Shown piece after piece: positions 39,712-48,319 of a DNA stretch of 64,000 nt. Source of the stretch: Poseidonocella sp. HB161398 (GTDB lineage: Bacteria > Pseudomonadota > Alphaproteobacteria > Rhodobacterales > Rhodobacteraceae); assembly GCF_005870025.1 (NCBI RefSeq), contig NZ_VATA01000004.1, forward strand, positions 62,001-126,000. Direction: 5' to 3'. Made by a program: the position numbers and the translations under genes. How positions within the stretch are numbered: the first letter of the stretch is position 1; the number at the start of each line of letters is the position of its first letter. Below the pieces are notes generated by a model that saw only the letters and a program-made list of their open reading frames with translations, ran no database searches and was not told the DNA's origin.

Positions 39712-40974
39712 TCAGGCGGCCAGACGGCTCCTAAGTTCTTCGACCGGCGGCGCCTGCACGGCAGGACCGTAGACGGCCATGGCCAGCGGCGAACGCGTCA
39801 CCAGCCCTTCGCCGAAATCGCGCAGCCGCTTGGCGCCGACTGCCTCGATATTCTCGATGGTCTCCTCGATCGAGGGCACGCGGTCCCAGATCGACAGCAC
39901 CCGCGCCAGGCGCTCGGCCCGCGCCGAGGGGCTTTCCAGGCCCATCAGCAGCCCGGCCTTCATCTGCGCCCGGGCGCGCGCGATCTCGGCCTCGGTCAGC
40001 CCGCCGACCGACTTGCGGATCTCGTCCATGGTGATCGCGCAGAGCTCGCCCAGCTGCTCGCCGGAGGTGCCCGCGTAGATCGTGGTCATGCCGGTGTCGC
40101 TATAGGCCGAGGCCTGGGCGAAGATCGAGTAGCAGAGCCCCCGCTTCTCGCGGATCTCCTGGAAGAGCCGCGAGGACATGCCGCCGCCAAGCGCGGTGGC
40201 GAAGATCTGCGCGGTGTAGATGCCCGGATCGCGGTAGCTGGGGCTTTCGAAGGCCAGCGTGAAATGCACCTGCTCGAGCGTCTTCTCCTCGCGCCGCTCG
40301 CCGCCCTGGAACTTGGCCGGCTCCGCGATCTCGAAGCTCGAGGCCTCGAGATGGCCGAAGAGCTTCTCGGCCTCGCGCACGATCTTGTCGTGATCCACGG
40401 CGCCCGCGGCGGCCAGGATCATCTGCCCCGGGCCGTAGCGCTCGGTCACGAAATTCGACAGGTCGCCGCGCGAGAAGGCGCCCACCCGCTCGGCCGGGCC
40501 GAGGATGGTCCGTCCCAGCGCCTGGCCGGGATAGGAGACCTCCTGCAGCCAGTCGAAGACGACGTCGTCGGGCGTGTCGAGCGCCTGGCCGATCTCCTGC
40601 AGGATCACGCCGCGCTCCACCTCGATCTCGCGCAGGTCGAAGAGCGGGTTCAGCACGATGTCCGAGACAACGTCGAGCGCCAGCGGCACGTCCTCTTCGA
40701 GCACGCGGGTGTAGTAGGCGGTCATCTCGCGCGAGGTATAGGCGTTGATGTAGCCGCCGACATCCTCGATCGCCTCGGCGATCTGCAGCGCGCTGCGGGT
40801 CCTGGTGCCCTTGAACGCCATGTGCTCCAGGAAATGAGCGATGCCGTTCTGCTCGGGCCGCTCGTGGCGGCCCCCGGCATTAATCCACAATCCGAGCGAT
40901 GCCGATTTGAGACCAGGCATATGCTCTGTCACGATGCGCAGCCCGTTGGCCAGCCTGTGGATCTGTACTGTCAC
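39712..40974 (-). CDS. M16 family zinc peptidase (processing-peptidase-like)
   Basis: A 420-residue M16 metallopeptidase similar to the beta subunit of mitochondrial processing peptidase. The inverted zinc motif HFLEH is at 47-51 (His47, Glu50, His51), and the distal Glu lies in the region VERGVILQEIGQALDTPDD. The second half is the usual inactive M16 domain, with the GGGMSSRLFQEIREKRGLCYSI block. It is probably cytoplasmic, with no signal peptide. The start is a GTG at 40974 that overlaps the thrC stop by four bases (GTGA), so translation is coupled. This thrC-M16 order recurs in alphaproteobacteria. Confidence 0.94.
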   Translation of the reverse strand: MTVQIHRLANGLRIVTEHMPGLKSASLGLWINAGGRHERPEQNGIAHFLEHMAFKGTRTRSALQIAEAIEDVGGYINAYTSREMTAYYTRVLEEDVPLALDVVSDIVLNPLFDLREIEVERGVILQEIGQALDTPDDVVFDWLQEVSYPGQALGRTILGPAERVGAFSRGDLSNFVTERYGPGQMILAAAGAVDHDKIVREAEKLFGHLEASSFEIAEPAKFQGGERREEKTLEQVHFTLAFESPSYRDPGIYTAQIFATALGGGMSSRLFQEIREKRGLCYSIFAQASAYSDTGMTTIYAGTSGEQLGELCAITMDEIRKSVGGLTEAEIARARAQMKAGLLMGLESPSARAERLARVLSIWDRVPSIEETIENIEAVGAKRLRDFGEGLVTRSPLAMAVYGPAVQAPPVEELRSRLAA

Positions 40975-42362
40975 GCGGAAATCAACCCTTCAATAGTCTC
41001 CTCCAGCACTGCCAGGTCGTTGGCGACCGGCAGCACCCGTTCAGACCGGTCATAAAGGTCCGCCATCCGCTTGGGAAGGGGGGGACGCATGCCAATCGCC
41101 GAATGCACCGCATCGGGGAACTTCGCCGGATGCGCAGTGGCCAGGGTGATCATCGGAACGGCAGGATCAAGGTTCTCCTGCGCAACCTTCACGCCTACCG
41201 CGCTGTGCGGACACAGAACTTCGCCGGTCGCAGCATAGGTCTCGGCGATCTGAGTCGCGGTTTCCTCCTCGCTGGCGCGGCCCGAGGAGAAGGTCTCGCG
41301 CAGCTTGTCGAGGACGCCCTGGCTGATCTCGAAGCCGCCCTCGGTCTTCAGTTCGTCCATCAGCCGCGCCACGGCGGCGCCGTCGCGGTCATAGGCGTCG
41401 AAGAGCGCGCGCTCGAAATTCGAACTGACCTGGATGTCCATCGACGGGCTGATCGAGGGCGTCACGCCGGTCTTGCGGTGCGCGCCGGTGGCGATGGTGC
41501 GGTGCAGGATGTCGTTCTGGTTGGTGGCGATCACCAGCCGGTCGATCGGCAGCCCCATGCGCTTGGCGATGTAGCCCGCGAAGATGTCGCCGAAATTCCC
41601 CGTCGGCACGGTGAAGCTGACCTTGCGCGCGGGCGCGCCCAGGCTGACCGCGGAGGTGAAGTAGTAGACGACCTGCGCCAGCACCCGCGCCCAGTTGATC
41701 GAGTTGACGCCGGCGAGCTTCACCCGGTCGCGGAACTCGAAATGGTTGAACATGTCCTTCAGCCGGCCCTGGCAGTCGTCGAAATCGCCCTCGACGGCCA
41801 GCGCATGGACATTCGCCGCGGTCGGCGTGGTCATCTGGCGGCGCTGCACCTCGGAGACGCGGCCATGCGGGTACATGATGAAGACATCGACCGCATCGAG
41901 CCCGCCGAAGGCCTCGATCGCCGCCGAGCCGGTGTCTCCGCTGGTCGCGCCGACGATGGTCACCCGGTCGCCGCGCCGCTTCAGCGCCGTCTCGAACATC
42001 TGCCCGATCAGCTGCATCGCGAAGTCCTTGAAGGCCAGGGTCGGGCCGTGGAAGAGCTCGCACAGGAAGTGGTTCGGCCCGAGCTGCACCAGCGGCGCGC
42101 GGGCGGCATGGCCGAAGCCCTCGTAGGCGCGGGCGATGATGCCGCGGAATTCCTCGTCGCTGAAGGCGTCGCCGGTGAAGGGGCGCATCACGCGGAAGGC
42201 CGCCTCCTCGTAGCTCAGCCCGGCCAGCGCGGCGATCTCGTCCGCGGAGAGGACCGGAATGGTCTCGGGGACATAGAGCCCGCCGTCGCGCGCGAGCCCG
42301 GTCAGCATCGCCTCCTCGAAGCTGAGGACAGGCGCGTTTCCGCGGGTCGAGACATAGCGCAT
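40971..42362 (-). CDS. thrC: Threonine synthase
   Basis: ThrC converts O-phosphohomoserine to threonine using PLP. The 463-residue protein has the family N terminus (MRYVSTRGNAPVLSFEEAMLTGLARDGGLYVPE) and the PLP Lys112 in HGPTLAFKDFAMQ. The phosphate-binding GATSGDTGSAAIEAF and FTVPTGNFGDIFAGYIAKRMGLP follow. Length is normal for the long proteobacterial form. It follows SURF1 after four bases and overlaps the M16 gene, so an amino-acid gene is embedded in the cytochrome-oxidase run. Confidence 0.97.
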   Translation of the reverse strand: MRYVSTRGNAPVLSFEEAMLTGLARDGGLYVPETIPVLSADEIAALAGLSYEEAAFRVMRPFTGDAFSDEEFRGIIARAYEGFGHAARAPLVQLGPNHFLCELFHGPTLAFKDFAMQLIGQMFETALKRRGDRVTIVGATSGDTGSAAIEAFGGLDAVDVFIMYPHGRVSEVQRRQMTTPTAANVHALAVEGDFDDCQGRLKDMFNHFEFRDRVKLAGVNSINWARVLAQVVYYFTSAVSLGAPARKVSFTVPTGNFGDIFAGYIAKRMGLPIDRLVIATNQNDILHRTIATGAHRKTGVTPSISPSMDIQVSSNFERALFDAYDRDGAAVARLMDELKTEGGFEISQGVLDKLRETFSSGRASEEETATQIAETYAATGEVLCPHSAVGVKVAQENLDPAVPMITLATAHPAKFPDAVHSAIGMRPPLPKRMADLYDRSERVLPVANDLAVLEETIEGLISA

Positions 42363-42366
42363 GGTC

Positions 42367-43053
42367 TTACCTTTCCAGATACCGCCGGCGCCGCAGCCGC
42401 AGCAGCCAGTAGACGGTCATGCCCGCCCAGACGGCCGCGAGGCCGAACCAGGTGACGGCATATTGCAGATGATTGTTCGGGATCCGCGCGGGATCGGGCT
42501 CGGACGGAACCAGGAGCGGATTGCCCTTCTCGCCGGCGCGGGCGATGACCAGGAGCGGCTCGGTGCCCAGCTCCGCCGCCATCGCCGGGATGTCGCGCGC
42601 GTACCAGACATTGCCGCCCTTGTCGCGTTCGGGCGTGAAGACGTCGACCTCGTCCGGCCAGTAGAGGATGCCGCTGCCGCGATAGACCGGCAGGGTCTGG
42701 AAGCTGTCGATGACCTCGGGCGAGACCTTGCCCAGCTCCAGGAGCACCCGGCGCCCGTCCTCGAGCTCCAGCGGCCGGATCACCCGCAGCCTGACGCCGC
42801 CGCCGCCCTCGGCCGGAACCGTCACCAGAGCCAGCCCCTCGCCGTAGCGCCCGTCGAGCACCACCGGGCGGAAGCGGTCCGCGACCGGATCGGGATCCGC
42901 GGGCAGCGCGACGGGGTCGAGCTCCATCCGCGCCTCGATCTCCGCCAGGAGCGCCTCCTTCCAGGCCAGCCGCTGCATCTGCCAGACGCCCAGCCCGACA
43001 AGGATGGCCGTGCCGAGCACGCCGATCATGAGCGGGGCGATGTACCTGGACAT
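42367..43053 (-). CDS. SURF1 family cytochrome oxidase biogenesis protein
   Basis: A 228-residue SURF1 homologue, which helps heme a insertion into cytochrome c oxidase subunit I. Two membrane segments flank a periplasmic domain: about residues 6-24 (IAPLMIGVLGTAILVGLGVWQMQRL) and about 203-220 (WFGLAAVWAGMTVYWLLR). The LGVWQMQRLAWKEALL motif after the first segment and the NNHLQYAVTWFGLA motif at the second are diagnostic. It begins 25 bases after a terminator-like hairpin that follows coxC and ends four bases before thrC. Confidence 0.94.
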   Translation of the reverse strand: MSRYIAPLMIGVLGTAILVGLGVWQMQRLAWKEALLAEIEARMELDPVALPADPDPVADRFRPVVLDGRYGEGLALVTVPAEGGGGVRLRVIRPLELEDGRRVLLELGKVSPEVIDSFQTLPVYRGSGILYWPDEVDVFTPERDKGGNVWYARDIPAMAAELGTEPLLVIARAGEKGNPLLVPSEPDPARIPNNHLQYAVTWFGLAAVWAGMTVYWLLRLRRRRYLER

Positions 43054-43073
43054 GCGGTTGGTCCTCTTGCGGC

Positions 43074-43101
43074 AAAAGGCGCGGATCCGGCGATCCGCGC
43101 C
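43074..43101 (-). terminator. Terminator or attenuator between coxC and SURF1 genes
   Basis: A perfect 10-bp stem (GGCGCGGATC and its complement) with a 4-base loop is followed on the minus strand by TTTT. It lies 61 bases past the coxC stop and 21 bases before the SURF1 start. Either SURF1-thrC-M16 has its own promoter or partial read-through supplies it. Confidence 0.7.
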
Positions 43102-43161
43102 CTGCCCTTGCCGGAAAACCCGCCGCGGCGCAAGCTGCGCGCGGGCGGGGCGTCAAATGGC

Positions 43162-43962
43162 TCAGCCGCCCCAGATATAGACCGCGGCGAAGAGGAAGAG
43201 CCAGACCACGTCGACGAAATGCCAGTACCAGGCGGCAGCCTCGAAGCCGATATGGTTGTCGGGGCTGAAATGGCCCAGATTGGCGCGGATCAGGCAGACC
43301 GTCAGGAAGATCGTGCCGATGATGACATGCGCGCCGTGGAAGCCCGTCGCCATGAAGAAGTTGGCGCCGTAGATATTGCCGGCGAAGCCGAAGGCGGCGT
43401 GGCTGTATTCATAGGCCTGGAAGGCGGTGAACATCACGCCCAGCACGATGGCGATGAAGAGCCCGGTCTTGAGGTCCTTGCGGTTGTTTTCATGCACCAG
43501 CGCATGGTGCGCCCAGGTCGCCGCGCAGCCCGAGCACAAGAGGATCAGCGTGTTGATCAGCGGCAGGTGCCAGGGGTCGAAGGTCTCGATCCCCGCGGGC
43601 GGCCACTGCCCGTCGATCATCGGGCTTTCCGGGCCCATCGGGTACATGGCGTGCTTGAAGAAGGACCAGAACCACGCCGCGAAGAACATCACCTCGGACA
43701 TGATGAAGAAGATGAAGCCGTAGCGCAGGCTCATCCGCACCACCGGGGTATGGTCGCCGGCGAAATTCTCGGTGATCGTGTCGCCCCACCAGCCCCACAT
43801 CGTGTAGAGCACCGCGACCAGCCCGGCGAGGAAGATCCAGGGCATGGAGCCGTGCATCCAGTGCACCGCGCCGAAGAGCATGACGAAGGCCCCGACCGCG
43901 CCGATGAACGGCCAGATCGACGGCGGCAGGACGTGGTAGTCGTGGTTCTTGGTGTGCGCCAT
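43162..43962 (-). CDS. coxC: Cytochrome c oxidase subunit III
   Basis: A 266-residue integral membrane subunit of aa3-type cytochrome c oxidase with seven hydrophobic helices. Signature parts are [61 protein letters not shown] and [19 protein letters not shown], then [22 protein letters not shown]. The conserved Glu in the SEVMFF helix is present. It is six bases downstream of ctaG in the coxB-ctaB-coxF-like-ctaG-coxC order typical of Rhodobacteraceae. Confidence 0.97.
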   Translation of the reverse strand: MAHTKNHDYHVLPPSIWPFIGAVGAFVMLFGAVHWMHGSMPWIFLAGLVAVLYTMWGWWGDTITENFAGDHTPVVRMSLRYGFIFFIMSEVMFFAAWFWSFFKHAMYPMGPESPMIDGQWPPAGIETFDPWHLPLINTLILLCSGCAATWAHHALVHENNRKDLKTGLFIAIVLGVMFTAFQAYEYSHAAFGFAGNIYGANFFMATGFHGAHVIIGTIFLTVCLIRANLGHFSPDNHIGFEAAAWYWHFVDVVWLFLFAAVYIWGG

Positions 43963-43968
43963 CTCGGC

Positions 43969-44553
43969 TTATCCTCCCTTGGGCGTCTCGGTCGCGATGC
44001 CGGGGGCCACCTCCGCATGGTCCTCCGGCAGGTCGGTTTCGTAGAAGGTGTAGGAGAGCGTGATCGTGTGGACGAATTTCGCGTCGCGGTCGTCGACGAT
44101 CTCCGGGTCGACATAGAAGGTGACCGGCATCTGCACGGTCTCGCCCGGTTCCAGCACCTGCAGCGTGAAGCAGAAGCAGTCGATCTTGGTGAAGAACCCG
44201 CCCGCCTCGTAGGGCGTGACATTGTAGGTCGCGGACCCGGCAATGGTCCGGCCGGTCGGGTTCGTCGCCTCGTAGAAGGCGATGCCGGTTTCCCCGATCT
44301 TCAGCTTCATCTCGCGCTGGAGCGGGCGGAACTCCCAGGGCATGTTGCGGTCCTTCGAGCCGTCGAAACGGATCGTGATCTCGCGCTCCAGCACGTCATG
44401 CGCCCCGCCGGCCGCCACGCCCGTGGTGCCGCCGAAGCCGGTGACCTGGCAGAACCAGGAATAGAACGGCACCGCCGCCCAGGCCATGGCCCCCATGAAG
44501 AGGACCGTTCCGATCGTCGCGGCCAGGGTCTTGCGGGTGCCGTCGAGCTTCAT
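43969..44553 (-). CDS. ctaG: Cytochrome c oxidase assembly protein CtaG/Cox11
   Basis: CtaG delivers copper to the CuB centre of cytochrome oxidase subunit I. The 194-residue protein has one N-terminal membrane helix (about 11-28), then VPFYSWFCQVTGFGGT with Cys35. The copper-binding CFCF at Cys126 and Cys128 follows in a beta-rich periplasmic domain. The start at 44553 overlaps the stop of the upstream small gene by four bases (ATGA). The longer open frame upstream is a shadow. Confidence 0.95.
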   Translation of the reverse strand: MKLDGTRKTLAATIGTVLFMGAMAWAAVPFYSWFCQVTGFGGTTGVAAGGAHDVLEREITIRFDGSKDRNMPWEFRPLQREMKLKIGETGIAFYEATNPTGRTIAGSATYNVTPYEAGGFFTKIDCFCFTLQVLEPGETVQMPVTFYVDPEIVDDRDAKFVHTITLSYTFYETDLPEDHAEVAPGIATETPKGG

Positions 44554-44741
44554 CCGCCCTGCCCCTCCTGCGCCAGCTCGGGGCGGACCACATGGTCGAA
44601 GGCCTGGGTCCCGCCCCCGCCCGAGACCTTCGCCAGCGTCAGCCCGAAGACCAGCGCCACGAAGGCCGCCAGGCACAGCCCGACCCCCAGGTTCCGCCCG
44701 AACCGGCGGCCATGGAGCTCGTGCAGCTTGGTGATTGCCAT
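44550..44741 (-). CDS. Small membrane protein of the cox operon (CoxF-like)
   Basis: A 63-residue protein with a basic N terminus (MAITKLHELHGRRFGRNLG), one hydrophobic helix at about residues 20-38 (VGLCLAAFVALVFGLTLAKV) and a short polar tail. Its position between ctaB and ctaG matches the small CoxF-type gene of Rhodobacteraceae cox operons; its role in oxidase assembly is presumed only. The ATG at 44741 overlaps the ctaB stop (TGATG) and its own stop overlaps the ctaG start, so all three are coupled. Confidence 0.82.
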   Translation of the reverse strand: MAITKLHELHGRRFGRNLGVGLCLAAFVALVFGLTLAKVSGGGGTQAFDHVVRPELAQEGQGG

Positions 44742-45673
44742 CAGAAGATCCCCCATCCGAGGCCGCGCAGCGTCGCGTCGACCAGCAGAGCGCCGAACAT
44801 CAGGAACAGGTAGAAGAGCGAGAACTTGAACACCGATTTCTCGACCGCGTAGCCGTCGGCCAGCGCCGCCTCGGTCGTGCGGCGGAAGATCCGCCAGGCG
44901 CCGCGCAGGAACATCAGGTTCAGCACCACCGCCGCCGCCAGCGTCGCCGGGCCGCCGATCGAGGTGAAGGCCAGCGCCAGCCCCACCGGCGCCAGCAGCA
45001 CCGTGTAGACCAGGATGTGCCGCCGCGTGGCATCATGGCCATGGGTCACGGTCAGCATCGGCACGCCCGCCTGGTTGTAGTCGGACTTCATGAAGAGCGC
45101 GAGCGCCCAGAAATGCGGCGGCGTCCACATGAAGGTCAGCAGGAACATCAGAACCGACTCGACCGAGATGCCGCCGGTGGCGACCGCCCAGCCGATCATC
45201 GGCGGGAAGGCCCCGGCGGCGCCGCCGATGACGATGTTCTGCGGTGTCCAGCGCTTCAGCCACATCGTGTAGATCACGACATAGAAAAAGATCGTGAAGG
45301 CCAGCAGCGCGCCCGCCATGACATTGGCCGCGAGGCCCAGCATGACCACGGAGAAGCCCGAAAGCGCCAGTCCGAGGGCCAGGGCCTCCTCGGCGCCGAC
45401 CTTCCCGGAGGGAATCGGCCGCGCGCGGGTGCGGGTCATGATCCGGTCGATATCGGCATCCCACCACATGTTCAGCGCGCCCGAGGCGCCCCCGCCGATG
45501 GCGATGAAGAGGATGGCGGCAAAGCCGATCACGGGATGCACCGGCACCGGCGCAACGAGGAGTCCGACCAGCGCGGTGAAGACGACAAGCGACATCACGC
45601 GCGGCTTCAAGAGCGCCACGTAATCGCCGAATCCAGCCTCGCCTTCGGTGGGGATGACAGTCGAATCAGTCAT
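44741..45673 (-). CDS. ctaB: Protoheme IX farnesyltransferase (heme O synthase)
   Basis: CtaB attaches a farnesyl group to protoheme to make heme O, the precursor of heme a. The 310-residue protein has about nine membrane helices and the UbiA-type Asp-rich motif NMWWDADIDRIMTRTRARPIPSG. The second conserved loop is MKSDYNQAGVPMLTVTHGHDATRRHILVYT. LLKPRVMSLVVFTALVG opens the first helix. It is separated from coxB by 57 bases containing a hairpin, and is coupled to the next two genes by overlaps. Confidence 0.96.
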   Translation of the reverse strand: MTDSTVIPTEGEAGFGDYVALLKPRVMSLVVFTALVGLLVAPVPVHPVIGFAAILFIAIGGGASGALNMWWDADIDRIMTRTRARPIPSGKVGAEEALALGLALSGFSVVMLGLAANVMAGALLAFTIFFYVVIYTMWLKRWTPQNIVIGGAAGAFPPMIGWAVATGGISVESVLMFLLTFMWTPPHFWALALFMKSDYNQAGVPMLTVTHGHDATRRHILVYTVLLAPVGLALAFTSIGGPATLAAAVVLNLMFLRGAWRIFRRTTEAALADGYAVEKSVFKFSLFYLFLMFGALLVDATLRGLGWGIF

Positions 45674-45687
45674 TTAGCCTTCCATAA

Positions 45688-45708
45688 GGACCCGCCCTAC
45701 GCGGGTCC
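45688..45708 (-). terminator. Hairpin between coxB and ctaB
   Basis: GGACCCGC and GCGGGTCC form an 8-bp stem with a 5-base loop, 23 bases past the coxB stop, followed on the minus strand by TTATGG. It may act as a partial terminator or protect coxB mRNA, so that the structural subunit is made in excess over the assembly factors. Confidence 0.45.
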
Positions 45709-45730
45709 CGCAAATTGCCTCCCTACAGGT

Positions 45731-46594
45731 TCACTCGGCCGAGGCCACCTTCAGGGAAGATGGCAGGCCGGCATATTCCGCCTTCGCGCTCTCGAGCCAT
45801 TCGGCATAGACATCCTCGCTGACCGCCTTGATGGTGATCGGCATGAAGGCATGGTCCTTGCCGCAGAGTTCGGAGCACTGGCCGAAATAGACCCCCTCCT
45901 TTTCGATCTTGAACCAGGCTTGCGCAAGACGTCCCGGCACGGCATCCTGCTTCACCCCGAAAGAGGGCATCGCCCAGGAGTGGATCACGTCCGCCCCCGT
46001 GATGGTCACGACCACCACCTTTCCGACCGGCAGGACCAGCGGCGCATCGACCGCCAGCAGGTACTCGTCGTCATTGTAGCCGTATTCGGCGAGCTGCTCC
46101 TTCGGCAGCAGGAAGCTGTCGAAGCCGAAGCCGTCGTCGACATACTCGTAGCCCCAGAACCACTGGTAGCCGGTGACCTTGATGTTGATCTCGCCGTCGG
46201 GAATCTCCTGCTGCTTGAACAGGATCGGCAGCGAGAAGGCGCCGATGAAGACCAGGATCAGGATCGGCACGATCGTCCAGGCGATCTCGAGCGGGGAATT
46301 GTGGGTGAAGCGCGCCGGCGTCGGGTTCGACTTGTGGTTGAAGCGCAGCACCACCCAGCCCAGCAGGACCATGACCAGGATCACGATCGCCGTGATGATG
46401 ACCAGGATGAAGCTGTCGAGCCAGTGGATGTCGCGCGCCAGCTCCGTCGCCGCCGGCTGGAAGCCGAGCCCGCCCTGATGCGGCTTGCCGATGGTCTCCA
46501 GCTCGCCGAGCGCGGCCTGCGCGAACGCCGCCTGCGCTGCCAGAACGGTGCCCGCCATGCCGGATGCCCCGGCCAAGAACTTGGTCAGTCGCAT
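45731..46594 (-). CDS. coxB: Cytochrome c oxidase subunit II
   Basis: A 287-residue subunit carrying the CuA centre that accepts electrons from cytochrome c. A signal-like segment (about 1-26) precedes two membrane helices (about 62-82 and 104-126). CuA ligands are His205 (IHSWAMP), Cys240, Glu242, Cys244, His248 and Met251 in [14 protein letters not shown]. The aromatic electron-entry patch is [10 protein letters not shown] at 142-151. It is the first gene of the cox run, divergent from tldD across 179 bases that include an FNR-type site. Confidence 0.97.
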   Translation of the reverse strand: MRLTKFLAGASGMAGTVLAAQAAFAQAALGELETIGKPHQGGLGFQPAATELARDIHWLDSFILVIITAIVILVMVLLGWVVLRFNHKSNPTPARFTHNSPLEIAWTIVPILILVFIGAFSLPILFKQQEIPDGEINIKVTGYQWFWGYEYVDDGFGFDSFLLPKEQLAEYGYNDDEYLLAVDAPLVLPVGKVVVVTITGADVIHSWAMPSFGVKQDAVPGRLAQAWFKIEKEGVYFGQCSELCGKDHAFMPITIKAVSEDVYAEWLESAKAEYAGLPSSLKVASAE

Positions 46595-46742
46595 GGTTCC
46601 TCCCTTGAAACTCGCTGCCGCGCCACGGACAGTGTCGCTTGACCTTCCGGCCGTGGCGAGGTGTTCTTTCGGATGACCGGTTCTCCGCCGGCACTTGCCT
46701 GCTTCTGATTAAGCGCAACCGTGCCGCGAGGTCCACAATAAT

Positions 46743-46756
46743 TTGATCTGGATCAG
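46743..46756. promoter_or_regulatory. FNR/FnrL-type site between coxB and tldD
   Basis: TTGATCTGGATCAG differs from the FNR consensus TTGAT-N4-ATCAA only in the last base. It is 149 bases upstream of coxB and 17 bases upstream of the tldD start. Control of the aa3 oxidase operon by oxygen through FnrL would be consistent, as would repression of tldD, whose start it nearly touches. Confidence 0.6.
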
Positions 46757-46773
46757 AAAACGAAGGAAAGCAG

Positions 46774-48195
46774 ATGACGCTCCAGCCCTTCAGCCCGTTC
46801 GAAACCGGGCTAGACCGCGATGCCGCGCAGGGGCTCGTCCAAGAGGCCACGCACGGCGCCGATGACGGCGAGCTGTTCCTCGAGCGGCGCCGCTCCGAGG
46901 TGCTGAGCTTCGATGACGGCCGGCTCCGCACCGCCAGCTACGACGCCTCCGAGGGCTTCGGGCTGCGTGCCGTCAAGGGCGAGACCGCGGGCTATGCCCA
47001 CTCGACCGAGATCTCCGAGGCCGCGCTGCGCCGCGCCGTGGCGACCGCCCGGCTGGCTGTCGGCGATGGCGGCGGGATCATGTCCGACGCACCGCGCGCC
47101 ACCAACCGGCATCTCTACGCCGCCTTCGACCCGATCGAGGATGCGGAATTCCCGGTGAAGGTCGAAACCCTGCGCGAGATCGACGCCTTCGCCCGCGATC
47201 TGGACAAGCGCGTGGTGCAGGTCTCCGCGACGCTGGCGGCCGCGCTGCAGCAGGTGGTGATCCTGCGCGCCGACGGCCATGTGGTCGAGGACACCCGGCC
47301 AATGACCCGGCTCTCGGTCTCGGTGATCGTGGAACAGGACGGCCGCCGCGAAAGCGGCAATGCCGGCGGCGGCGGGCGCACCTCGCTGACCGGGCTGATC
47401 GAGCCGGAGCTGTGGAAGGGCTCCGTCAAGGAGGCGCTGCGCATCGCGCTGGTCAACCTGGAGGCCGTCCCCGCCCCCGCAGGGCAGATGGACGTTGTCC
47501 TGGCCAGCGGCTGGCCCGGCGTGATGCTGCACGAGGCCGTGGGCCACGGGCTGGAGGGCGATTTCAACCGCAAGGGCAGCTCGGCCTTTGCCGGGCTGAT
47601 GGGCCAGCAGGTCGCCGCCAAGGGCGTGACCGTGCTCGATGACGGCACGATTCCCGACCGCCGCGGCTCGATCACCGTCGATGACGAAGGCACGCCCTCG
47701 GAGCGCACGGTGCTGATCGAGGACGGCGTGCTGGTCGGCTACATGCAGGACCGGCAGAACGCGCGGCTGATGGGGGCGAAATCCACCGGCAACGGCCGCC
47801 GCCAGAGCCACGCCCATATCCCGATGCCGCGGATGACCAACACCTACATGCTGGGCGGCGACGCGACGCCTGAAGAGGTGCTGTCCGAGCTGAAGGACGG
47901 CATCTACGCCGTCGGCTTCGGCGGCGGCCAGGTCGACATCACCAACGGCAAGTTCGTCTTCAACTGCACCGAGGCCTACCGGGTCGAGAACGGCAAGGTC
48001 GGCGCGCCGGTGCGCGGCGCCACGCTGATCGGCGACGGCCCCACCGCGATGAAGCAGATCCGGGCGATCGGCAACGACATGGCGCTGGATCCGGGAATCG
48101 GCAATTGCGGAAAATCCGGGCAGTGGGTGCCGGTCGGTGTCGGCCAGCCGACGCTGCTGATGGGCGGCCTGACGGTCGGCGGCGCGGGCTCGTGA
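46774..48195 (+). CDS. tldD: Metalloprotease TldD
   Basis: TldD is the catalytic half of the TldD/TldE protease, which matures peptides and affects gyrase toxins. The 473-residue protein has the zinc motif HEAVGH (His253, Glu254, His258) in VMLHEAVGHGLEGDFNRKGSS, then GTPSERTVLIEDGVLVGYMQDR and the C-terminal IGNDMALDPGIGNCGKSGQWVPVGVGQPTLLMGGLTVGG. All are diagnostic. GGAAAG precedes the ATG at 46774. TldE is not in the window, as is usual. It is divergent from coxB. Confidence 0.96.
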   Translation: MTLQPFSPFETGLDRDAAQGLVQEATHGADDGELFLERRRSEVLSFDDGRLRTASYDASEGFGLRAVKGETAGYAHSTEISEAALRRAVATARLAVGDGGGIMSDAPRATNRHLYAAFDPIEDAEFPVKVETLREIDAFARDLDKRVVQVSATLAAALQQVVILRADGHVVEDTRPMTRLSVSVIVEQDGRRESGNAGGGGRTSLTGLIEPELWKGSVKEALRIALVNLEAVPAPAGQMDVVLASGWPGVMLHEAVGHGLEGDFNRKGSSAFAGLMGQQVAAKGVTVLDDGTIPDRRGSITVDDEGTPSERTVLIEDGVLVGYMQDRQNARLMGAKSTGNGRRQSHAHIPMPRMTNTYMLGGDATPEEVLSELKDGIYAVGFGGGQVDITNGKFVFNCTEAYRVENGKVGAPVRGATLIGDGPTAMKQIRAIGNDMALDPGIGNCGKSGQWVPVGVGQPTLLMGGLTVGGAGS

Positions 48196-48319
48196 CGAAA
48201 AACGCGCCGGGACGGGAAAATGCGAGAATTTCCATTTTTTCTCGACTCGGCGCGTCGGCGTTCACCTGCCGTTAACCTTAAGAACGCCATGTTGGCTTCA
48301 CCCCTCGGGCGGAGCTGCG

